A stretch of DNA of 8,268 nucleotides from an uncultured Pseudomonadota bacterium (GTDB lineage: Bacteria; Pseudomonadota; Gammaproteobacteria; Burkholderiales; Usitatibacteraceae), in contig CALEJW010000223.1 of the NCBI GenBank assembly GCA_937898635.1, positions 1 to 8,268 on the forward strand, read 5' to 3'. Both the position numbers and the translations under genes were made by a program. The notes beneath the pieces are model-generated. The model did not search any database. It saw only the letters and a list, made by a program, of their open reading frames with translations, and was not told the DNA's origin. Shown in pieces: positions 1 to 5,016 of the stretch. Numbering within the stretch: the stretch's first letter is position 1; each line of letters begins with the position of its first letter.

Positions 1-531
1 GTGCTGCACGTGGGCGCGAGCAGCCCGCTCAAGCTCTGGCCCGCGGAGCGCTGGACGGCGCTCGCCGAGGCGCTCTCGGCACGCGGCCTCGCCGTGGTGT
101 GGAGCGCCGGCCCGGGCGAGGAAGCCCTCGTCGCGGCCTGCGACCCCGGCCATCGCCACGCCACCACCGCGGGGCGCCTCGACCTCGCGCAGCTCTGGCG
201 CCTCGTTGCGGGGGCGGCGCTCGTCGTCGCTCCCGACACGGGTGTCGCGCACCTTGCCCGCGCCGCATTCGCGCCCACCCTCACGCTCTTCGGTCCCGGG
301 TCCGCCGTGCTCTGCGGCGGGCCGTTCTGGCGCGAGGCGCCGTGGCGCGCGCTGGGCGAGCCGGAGTTCCCCTGCCGCGACCAGGCGAAGCTCTTCCGGC
401 GCGACGTCGCCTGGGTGCGACGCTGCTCGCGCGGGCTCGCCGAGTGCCCCGCGCCGCGCTGCCTGCACGCGATCCCCGTCGCCGCCGTCGTCGCGGCCGC
501 CGACGAGTTCCTCGCCCGGCGCACGGCCTAG
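1..531 (+). CDS. Glycosyltransferase family 9 (ADP-heptose:LPS heptosyltransferase-like), 5'-truncated by window
   Basis: This is the C-terminal, nucleotide-sugar-binding half of a GT9 enzyme. Visible family signatures are the opening HVGASSPLKLWPAERW (the 'H.G.S...K.WP..RW' segment that begins the second Rossmann domain) and APDTGVAHLARAA (about residues 77-89, with D79-T-G-V-A-H84), followed by TLTLFGP. GT9 members such as WaaC/WaaF/WaaQ transfer heptose to LPS inner core in the cytoplasm; which acceptor this one uses cannot be told. Family length is about 320-360 residues, so with 176 codons here roughly the first half lies upstream of the window. The GTG at position 1 is therefore probably an internal Val codon rather than the start. 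The Cys-rich tail (residues about 125-155) is typical of some heptosyltransferases. A hairpin follows the stop. Confidence 0.88.
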   Translation: MLHVGASSPLKLWPAERWTALAEALSARGLAVVWSAGPGEEALVAACDPGHRHATTAGRLDLAQLWRLVAGAALVVAPDTGVAHLARAAFAPTLTLFGPGSAVLCGGPFWREAPWRALGEPEFPCRDQAKLFRRDVAWVRRCSRGLAECPAPRCLHAIPVAAVVAAADEFLARRTA

Positions 532-540
532 GGCGGGCGC

Positions 541-568
541 GGGAACCGCGGCCCGGGCGCGCGGTCCC
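541..568 (+). terminator. Hairpin after the GT9 gene, possible terminator
   Basis: GGGAACCGCG (541-550) pairs with CGCGGTCCC (560-568): nine base pairs with one bulged A and a nine-base loop that is itself GC-palindromic. It begins nine bases after the GT9 stop. No clear T-tract follows, so it is either a weak intrinsic terminator or an mRNA 3'-end stabilising stem. The position between two genes of unrelated function supports a transcript boundary. Confidence 0.4.
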
Positions 569-611
569 AACTTCCGCGCCGCCGCTTTCGGGCGGGCCAG
601 GGGCGCGCTGA

Positions 612-617
612 TAGAAT
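612..617 (+). promoter_or_regulatory. Possible -10 box (TAGAAT) for the protease gene
   Basis: TAGAAT matches five of six bases of the sigma-70 -10 consensus and stands out in otherwise GC-rich sequence 29 bases before the protease ATG. No good -35 box is seen; TTTCGG at 586-591 is the only rough candidate and the spacing is long. A transcript starting near 624 would carry a short leader with AGGAAA (625-630) and GGAA (637-640), the latter five bases before the ATG and able to act as the ribosome binding site. Confidence 0.35.
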
Positions 618-645
618 TCCAGCCAGGAAACACTCCGGAAACCCC

Positions 646-2421
646 ATGAACCGCGCCTTCCCTCTCCTGCCGGCCGTCACCCGCCTCCTCGCCGCGCTCG
701 CCGCCGCGGCGGCGCTTTCCGCGGGGGCCCAAGGCCTGCCCGTGGTGAAGGGCGAGCTGGTCGTGGGCGAGCCCAAGGCCGCCGCGAGCGCCTTCCTCCT
801 CACCACGGAAGAGGAGATGCCCGCGCGCCGCCTGCGACTCGCGCCGCCGGCCGAGCGGGAGTTCCGCGCCCTGGACGCGGCCGATTCCCAGGCCAAGCGG
901 GTCACCATCGGCTTCGGCCGCGAGGTCGCGGAGCACGCCGAGGAAGGCCGGGGCGACGCGATCGCCTGGAGCCGCGTGGGCCAGTGGCGCATCGCCAAGA
1001 TCCGCGTGCAGTCGCCGGGTGCGGCGGCGATGCGCGTGGGCCTTCGCATCGGCGCCACGCGGGAGCCGTGGGAATTGCGCGTGGCCGGCAGCGACGACGA
1101 GTCGAAGGCCCTCGGCCCGATGCGGCTCGCCGGCCCCCTGGGGCAATCGGAACTGCACTGGACGCCGCTCACGGAAGGCGACGCGCAGGTGATCGAGCTC
1201 GCCTCCCCCGCGAGCCAGCCCGAGCCGAAAGTCGCGATCGCGACGATCTCGCACCTCGTCTCCGGCCCCTCCTCGCGCTTCGCGAAGACCGTCGCGAGCA
1301 TCGGCAACGCGGGCTCCTGCAACATCGACTACGCCTGCGTCCCGAACCCCTCGCAGGCGCTGCGCAATTCCGCCAGCGCCGTGGTGCAGATGCTCTTCAC
1401 GCGGGCCACCGGCGGCTCCGCCCTGTGCACGGGCACGCTGCTCAACGACACCCACGCCGGCACGCAGATCCCCTACCTCTACTCCGCCAACCACTGCTTC
1501 GACCAGTCGAGCGCGCCCTACAACGGCACCTCCCAGATGCAGCAGGTGGCAAGCTCCCTCAACACCTTCTTCTTCTTCGACGCGGTGGCCTGCGGGAGCT
1601 TCCAGGTGCCGCCCTTCGTGCAGCGCTTCGGGGGCTCGACCTACCTCTACAGCAACCTCTCGACGGACGTGCTCTTCGTGCGGCTGAACGAGTGGGCGCC
1701 GGCAGGGGCCTTCCTCAACGGCTGGGACCCGAACGCGATCGGCTCCAGCACGGCCGTCACGCTGATCCACCACCCGTGGGGTGACCTCAAGAAATTCTCC
1801 ACCGGCACGACGGGCGGCATCTTCTCGCTGCCGAGCCCCAACAACGCGGCCACGGGCTACACGCGCGTCACCTACAACCAGGGCACCGCGGAGCCGGGCT
1901 CGAGCGGCGCGGGGATCCTGAGCTTCGCCAACGGCGAGTACCTCTTGCGCGGCGGGCTGTGGGGCGGCGAGGCGGGCTGCACCGCGCTCACGGCCCCGGA
2001 CTACTACTCGCGCTTCGACGTGGCCTATCCCTTCCTCAAGCAGTGGCTGGAAGCGACGGCGCTGCCCGACTTCGACGTGACGGACCTCTGGTGGAACCCG
2101 CTGGAGAACGGCTGGGGCATCAACCTCACGCAGCACCCGAGCGGGCAGGTCTTCGCCGTCTGGTACACCTACGCGGCCGACGCGGGCCCGCTGTGGCTGG
2201 TGATGTCGGGCGGAACCTGGACCACGGCGCGCACCTTCACCGGCGACCTCCAGCGCACGAGCGGCCCGAGCTACGCGCAACTGCCCTTCAACCCGAACGC
2301 CGTCACCCGGACCACCGTGGGCTCGATCACCTTCAACTTCACGGACGCGAACAACGGCACCTTCACCTGGGTGGTGGACGGCGTGCAGGGCACCAAGGTG
2401 ATCACCCGCCAGGCGTTCTAG
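646..2421 (+). CDS. Secreted trypsin-like serine endopeptidase (Achromobacter protease I / lysyl endopeptidase-like) with C-terminal 'DLWWNP' domain
   Basis: This is a 591-residue exported protease. A Sec signal peptide spans residues 1-28, with a probable cut in AGA|QG. Residues about 29-218 are a beta-rich region in the place of the lysyl endopeptidase propeptide. The catalytic domain (about 220-470) begins near GSCNIDYAC (C225, C231) and carries a complete chymotrypsin-fold triad: His283 in SANHC, Asp341 in STDVLFVRL, and Ser420 in EPGSSGAG. Other matches to the Achromobacter enzyme as I recall it are LCTGTLLND, IHHPWGDLKK and a D-x-Y-x-R segment (D452), where the Asp setting basic P1 preference lies. 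W439 stands where that enzyme has the His of LHGG. Residues 480-591 (DLWWNPLENGWGINLTQ onward) form a Trp-rich beta domain that I have seen attached to secreted proteins of Beta- and Gammaproteobacteria; its function is unknown to me. The overall plan (pre-pro, protease, C-terminal extension) fits the family. The start is supported by GGAA five bases upstream and by the signal peptide. Activity and Lys/Arg specificity are inferred. Confidence 0.88.
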   Translation: MNRAFPLLPAVTRLLAALAAAAALSAGAQGLPVVKGELVVGEPKAAASAFLLTTEEEMPARRLRLAPPAEREFRALDAADSQAKRVTIGFGREVAEHAEEGRGDAIAWSRVGQWRIAKIRVQSPGAAAMRVGLRIGATREPWELRVAGSDDESKALGPMRLAGPLGQSELHWTPLTEGDAQVIELASPASQPEPKVAIATISHLVSGPSSRFAKTVASIGNAGSCNIDYACVPNPSQALRNSASAVVQMLFTRATGGSALCTGTLLNDTHAGTQIPYLYSANHCFDQSSAPYNGTSQMQQVASSLNTFFFFDAVACGSFQVPPFVQRFGGSTYLYSNLSTDVLFVRLNEWAPAGAFLNGWDPNAIGSSTAVTLIHHPWGDLKKFSTGTTGGIFSLPSPNNAATGYTRVTYNQGTAEPGSSGAGILSFANGEYLLRGGLWGGEAGCTALTAPDYYSRFDVAYPFLKQWLEATALPDFDVTDLWWNPLENGWGINLTQHPSGQVFAVWYTYAADAGPLWLVMSGGTWTTARTFTGDLQRTSGPSYAQLPFNPNAVTRTTVGSITFNFTDANNGTFTWVVDGVQGTKVITRQAF

Positions 2422-2439
2422 CCCCCGCCACGGCCCGCG

Positions 2440-2445
2440 CATAAT
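2440..2445 (+). promoter_or_regulatory. -10-like CATAAT immediately before the GT2 gene
   Basis: CATAAT matches five of six -10 consensus bases and lies in the 31-base gap after the protease stop. A transcript begun seven or eight bases downstream would start at or next to the ATG at 2453, giving a leaderless message. No convincing -35 is present (TTCTAG at 2416-2421 is poor). This box overlaps the alternative ATG at 2444, which argues against that start. Confidence 0.4.
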
Positions 2446-2452
2446 GCGAGCC

Positions 2453-3289
2453 ATGGCGCCTGTCTCCCTCAGCATCGCGATCGTCACCTACGCCCCGGAC
2501 GAGCGCCTGCTCGCGCGCACGCTCGCCGCGACGGCCGGCGCCATCGCCTTCGCCCGGGAGAGCGGGAGCCTCGGCCAGGCCTACGTGCAGGTGGTGGACA
2601 ACGGCCCCGAGGGACTCGCGCCGATGCTGCGCAATCTCGCCGAGGCCGCGCTCGCCCGGGCGGGGAGCGTGGCGCTGGAGGTGATCACGGGCCACGGCAA
2701 CGTGGGCTTCGGGCGCGGGCACAACCTCGCGCTGGCCAATGCCACGAGCGACTTCCACCTGATCCTCAACCCGGACGTGGAGATGGCGCCCGAGGCGATC
2801 GGCGCGGCGCTGCGCTACCTGGACGCGCATCCCGAGGTGGGCGCCCTCACGCCCGCCGCGCGCGGGCCGGGGGGCGAGCCCGAGTACCTCGTGAAGGCAT
2901 TCCCCACGTGGGGCGTGCTCCTCATCCGCGGTTTCGTCCCGCGCTTCCTTCACGCGCCATTCCGCAAGCGGCTCGACGCCTACGAGCTGCGGCACGTGGA
3001 CTGGGGGCGGGAGCAATCGCCCATCGCGCTCGCGAGCGGCTGCTTCCTCTTCTGCCGCGCCTCCGCCCTGGAGGCGGTGCGGGGCTTCGACCCGGGCTAC
3101 TTCCTTTACTTCGAGGACTTCGACCTCACGCTCAGGCTCTCGAAGGTGACGACGGTGGCCTACTGCCCGACCGTGAAGATCGTGCACCACGGCGGGGGCG
3201 CGGCGTCGAAGGGGCTCAGGCACATCGCGTGGTTCGTGAAGTCGGCGAGGCGGTTCTTCGCGGCCCACGGGAGGGCTGCGGCAGCCTAG
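2453..3289 (+). CDS. Glycosyltransferase family 2, rhamnosyltransferase-like
   Basis: This 278-residue GT-A-fold enzyme would transfer a sugar from a nucleotide sugar to an envelope glycan. Visible signatures are the N-terminal strand SLSIAIVTY, VVDNG (D49 in the nucleotide-binding loop), GHGNVGFGRGHNLAL, NPDVE (N106-P-D108, the metal-binding DXD equivalent), the ASGCFLFCRASAL strand, and GFDPGYFLYFEDFDL (E221-D222-x-D224, catalytic-base region). These are the motifs of WbbL/RfbN-type rhamnosyltransferases. Length is normal for the family, and there is no membrane segment. The start is uncertain: an in-frame ATG at 2444 would give three more residues (MRA), but it lies in the -10-like box and neither start has a Shine-Dalgarno sequence. 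Donor and acceptor cannot be assigned. A hairpin follows the stop and seems to separate this gene from the peptide operon. Confidence 0.9.
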   Translation: MAPVSLSIAIVTYAPDERLLARTLAATAGAIAFARESGSLGQAYVQVVDNGPEGLAPMLRNLAEAALARAGSVALEVITGHGNVGFGRGHNLALANATSDFHLILNPDVEMAPEAIGAALRYLDAHPEVGALTPAARGPGGEPEYLVKAFPTWGVLLIRGFVPRFLHAPFRKRLDAYELRHVDWGREQSPIALASGCFLFCRASALEAVRGFDPGYFLYFEDFDLTLRLSKVTTVAYCPTVKIVHHGGGAASKGLRHIAWFVKSARRFFAAHGRAAAA

Positions 3290-3294
3290 CACGC

Positions 3295-3321
3295 GGCGCC
3301 GGGCCTCGCGCCCGCGGCGCC
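3295..3321 (+). terminator. Hairpin after the GT2 gene, possible terminator
   Basis: GGCGCC (3295-3300) plus GGGC (3301-3304) pairs with GCCC (3310-3313) and GGCGCC (3316-3321): ten GC pairs with a two-base GC bulge and a five-base loop. It starts six bases after the stop and is followed at once by TAAATGG and a T-rich patch (3335-3341), though not a classical uridine run. It probably ends or insulates the upstream transcript. Confidence 0.45.
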
Positions 3322-3430
3322 TAAATGGTGCCAATTGTTTTGGCGATTCTCCCGCGCGCGCGCAGCGCCGCGTTCCTAGCATGGGCTCCATCCGGTCGCG
3401 CCTTCCCGGCGGCCGGTCCGGGAGATGCCC
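3322..3430 (+). promoter_or_regulatory. Leader region of the peptide operon with an AT-rich island and small palindrome
   Basis: Within the 141-base gap before the first peptide gene, 3322-3350 is conspicuously AT-rich for this genome. It contains the inverted repeat GCCAA-TTGTT-TTGGC (3330-3344). No acceptable sigma-70 pair, sigma-54 (-24/-12) or RpoE-type promoter could be matched, so the start of transcription is not located, but this is the best place for it. Nearer the gene, TCCCGG (3404-3409) is complementary to CCGGGA (3418-3423), which covers most of the GGGAG ribosome binding site (3420-3424) of the first peptide gene. Confidence 0.35.
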
Positions 3431-3595
3431 ATGAAAGAGTTGACCGATCAAGAAGTCCTCGCCATCGCAGGCGGCCTGCCGCCCTGCGCCGCGCTGGACG
3501 AGATTTCCTACCGCGCGCCCGCCGAGGCGCTTCGCGACCCGATGGCCTTCGCGGAACTCGCCGCCGAGGAGCACCCGAAGGCGGCCTCGGGCTGA
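3431..3595 (+). CDS. Double-glycine leader peptide precursor 1 (Ala/Glu-rich core), putative secreted peptide
   Basis: This short gene encodes 54 residues. The first 15, MKELTDQEVLAIAGG, are an almost ideal double-glycine leader: L at -12, E at -8, V at -7, I at -4 and GG at -2/-1, the pattern bound and cut by C39 peptidase domains. The predicted mature peptide is residues 16-54 (39 residues), starting LPPCAALDEISYRAP. It has one Cys (C19, core position 4), is Ala- and Glu-rich, and is net negative by my count (two Asp and five Glu against two Arg and one Lys). The start is fixed by GGGAG (3420-3424) six bases upstream and by the leader itself. It heads a tandem of three such genes and a C39 ABC exporter lies downstream, which strongly supports export. 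I do not recognise the core; antibacterial, signalling or surface roles are all open. Confidence 0.85.
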   Translation: MKELTDQEVLAIAGGLPPCAALDEISYRAPAEALRDPMAFAELAAEEHPKAASG

Positions 3596-3673
3596 CCCGG
3601 GGCGCCGCGCGCGCGTCCGGTCGCCGTCGCGCCGCGCCGTCCTGTTCGCGACCGAATCCCCCAAGGAGAGCCC

Positions 3674-3850
3674 ATGAAGGAAATCGACCCCAAGGAAGCG
3701 CCCGGCGTCTCGGGAGGCTACGCGCCCGACGACGGCGGCTGCCTGCCGAAGATCCCCAATCCCCTCGAAGACCCGCTGTACCCGGCCAAGCCCTACCCGG
3801 AGCCGGTGCCCCGCCCGATCGACCCGGTGTCCTTCGGCCCGATGCAGTAG
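3674..3850 (+). CDS. Double-glycine leader peptide precursor 2 (proline-rich core), putative secreted peptide
   Basis: This gene encodes 58 residues with AAGGAG (3663-3668) five bases before the ATG. The first 15 residues, MKEIDPKEAPGVSGG, parallel precursor 1 (M-K-E-L/I start, E at -8, V at -4, GG at -2/-1, same length), so the two leaders look homologous. Here Pro sits at -10 and -6 and Ala at -7, which weakens the usual helix. The core (residues 16-58, 43 residues) has 13 prolines, many in P-x-P spacing (PYPEPVPRPIDP). It has a single Cys (C23) right after a second GG (G21-G22), which is an alternative cut site that would put Cys at position 1. Net charge is negative, unlike classical cationic proline-rich antimicrobial peptides. 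A 78-base GC-rich spacer precedes it. The core is not recognised; the gene call rests on the ribosome site, the leader match and the tandem context. Confidence 0.8.
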   Translation: MKEIDPKEAPGVSGGYAPDDGGCLPKIPNPLEDPLYPAKPYPEPVPRPIDPVSFGPMQ

Positions 3851-3874
3851 CCCCCCTCGACAAAGGAGAACGAC

Positions 3875-4105
3875 ATGAGCGACAAGGAAGACACGAACGC
3901 GCTGGCCGGCAACGAACTGGGCCTCGACCAGGTGGAGGAGGTGGCGGGCGGAAACAGCTGCGGCACCACCGTGACCGCGGGCACCGGCGGAGTGAGCGTC
4001 ACGGGCTCCGTCGAATCACTCGGCAGCGACATCATCAAGACCTACGAAGGCATCATCGACGCCACCTCGTACGCGATCGAGCGGATCGCGGGCTCCCTCA
4101 AGTAG
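3875..4105 (+). CDS. Double-glycine leader peptide precursor 3 (Gly/Thr-rich segment plus helix), putative secreted peptide
   Basis: This gene encodes 76 residues with AAAGGAG (3862-3868) six bases before the ATG. The leader is residues 1-26 and ends ELGLDQVEEVAGG: L at -12, V at -7, V at -4, GG at -2/-1, a textbook double-glycine signal. The core (27-76, 50 residues) opens NSCGTTVTAGTGGVSVTGS, a small-residue Gly/Thr/Ser/Val stretch with the only Cys at core position 3. It continues from about residue 50 as a likely amphipathic helix with Ile/Tyr/Leu at i, i+3, i+4 positions (DIIKTYEGIIDATSYAIERI). Gly-rich plus helical make-up recalls class II microcins and bacteriocins, but the net charge is slightly negative and I recognise no named family. 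It ends the peptide tandem; a strong hairpin stands between it and the next gene. Confidence 0.87.
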   Translation: MSDKEDTNALAGNELGLDQVEEVAGGNSCGTTVTAGTGGVSVTGSVESLGSDIIKTYEGIIDATSYAIERIAGSLK

Positions 4106-4115
4106 CATCCCGCCC

Positions 4116-4154
4116 GGCTGGGCAGGCGTCGGACACACCTCCGCCCGCCCAGCC
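4116..4154 (+). terminator. Intercistronic hairpin between peptide genes and export genes (attenuator or stabiliser)
   Basis: GGCTGGGC (4116-4123) pairs perfectly with GCCCAGCC (4147-4154). Inside, after an A/C mismatch, GGC (4125-4127) pairs with GCC (4143-4145), and GGA/TCC can extend the stem to a CACACC loop (4134-4139). CCCACCTTT follows, a weak T-tract. It lies 11 bases after the peptide 3 stop. A partial terminator or 3'-stabilising stem here would give more peptide message than transporter message, a common arrangement in bacteriocin operons. Confidence 0.55.
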
Positions 4155-4178
4155 CCACCTTTCCCGGGAGCAGAGCCC

Positions 4179-5003
4179 ATGAGCGATCCCGTCAGCCAGT
4201 CGTTCGAGCGGTCCGGCCTGAAGCCCGCCCACATCCTCGTCGTCCTCGTCTTCTGCATCTTCGCGATGGAATTCGCGGTGAGGACGGGGGCCAACGCCGG
4301 GTGGTGGCCGAGGGTGGGACACGAGAGAGACCTCCTCGTGCGGATCGGCGCGATCGCGATCGCCCTGGGAATGTTCTCCTGCATCCGCGCGATCCGCGAA
4401 GCCATCGTCGCGATGTTCCGCGCGCCCTCGATCCCCTTGCGATGGACCGACATCCTCCTCGCCCTCGCGGTGGGCTACTCGTGGTCCCTCGGCGTGCACA
4501 TGGTCGCGATCGCCATGCCGACCATGCATCTCGATGCGGCCTACTACTATTCCTTCTGGGGCTACCGGGAAACCGCGCCGGCCTGGGACCCCGGACACTG
4601 GGTCCTGCTCGCCTTCAGCATGGGCGTGCTGACCCCCGTGCTCGAGGAGTTCTTCTTTCGCGGGATGCTCCTCGGCGCCTGGCGCGCCCGGCGCTCGCTC
4701 ATCGCCTCGGTCCTGCTCTCTTCCTTCGTTTTCGGGATCATCCACGGCCGCACGACGGTCCTAGCCTTCGGCTTCGGCATCGTCTTCGCCCTGCTCTTCA
4801 TCCGCTACCGCAGCCTCTGGCCCGGGATCATCGTCCACGGCGTGCACAACGTCCTGCAGGTCACGCCGGGACTGATCTCGTTCACGCAGGAGAAAGCCCG
4901 CTCCGAAATCACCTCCTGGACGGCCTGGACCACGGAGATCGCGCTCACGGCCGCGTTCTTCCCGCTGGCCTACCTCTTCTGGCGCCGCTTCCGCCCGGGT
5001 TGA
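4179..5003 (+). CDS. CPBP family (CAAX/Abi-type) glutamic intramembrane protease
   Basis: This is a 274-residue polytopic inner-membrane protein with hydrophobic segments near residues 18-36, 52-70, 92-113, 142-155, 172-188, 193-208, 215-230 and 246-267. All three CPBP motifs are intact: E156-E157-FFF-R161 (EExxxR), F185-GII-H189 (FxxxH) and H220-GVH-N224 (HxxxN). The family includes Rce1-type CAAX proteases and, in Gram-positive bacteriocin loci, immunity proteins (PlnI/SkkI type). GGGAG (4166-4170) eight bases upstream supports the start. It lies between the peptide genes and the export pair, and the next gene begins 13 bases after its stop, so it belongs to the same operon. Candidate roles, all inferred, are self-immunity, a second processing step on the peptides, or processing of a membrane partner. 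Its family is firm; its role is not. Confidence 0.88.
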   Translation: MSDPVSQSFERSGLKPAHILVVLVFCIFAMEFAVRTGANAGWWPRVGHERDLLVRIGAIAIALGMFSCIRAIREAIVAMFRAPSIPLRWTDILLALAVGYSWSLGVHMVAIAMPTMHLDAAYYYSFWGYRETAPAWDPGHWVLLAFSMGVLTPVLEEFFFRGMLLGAWRARRSLIASVLLSSFVFGIIHGRTTVLAFGFGIVFALLFIRYRSLWPGIIVHGVHNVLQVTPGLISFTQEKARSEITSWTAWTTEIALTAAFFPLAYLFWRRFRPG

Positions 5004-5016
5004 GCCGCACCCCGCC

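Noticed and set aside
3324..3345. Sigma-54 (-24/-12) promoter in the AT-rich island
   Set aside because: GG at 3327-3328 is not followed by a GC dinucleotide at the required spacing, and no other GG/GC pair fits the consensus.
3381..3434. 17-codon upstream frame whose TGA overlaps the ATG of peptide gene 1
   Set aside because: The ATGA overlap would allow translational coupling, but no ribosome site precedes its ATG and the sequence shows nothing distinctive, so it is not called as a gene.
2402..3664. Long minus-strand open frame (420 codons) antisense to the GT2 gene and peptide gene 1
   Set aside because: Its translation is Arg/Gly/His/Ala-rich low-complexity with no family motif, and the plus strand holds a clear GT2 enzyme. 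It is a product of GC-rich third positions.
3596..3673. Terminator or further small gene between peptide genes 1 and 2
   Set aside because: The 78 bases are GC-rich and can form several alternative stems, but none is clearly dominant, there is no T-tract, and no start codon with a ribosome site opens a credible frame.
3325..4182. Plus-strand 285-codon frame running through the peptide genes
   Set aside because: It is Arg/Pro-rich without motifs and has no ribosome site. The three shorter frames it overlaps each have a ribosome site, a leader signature and the right genomic partner.
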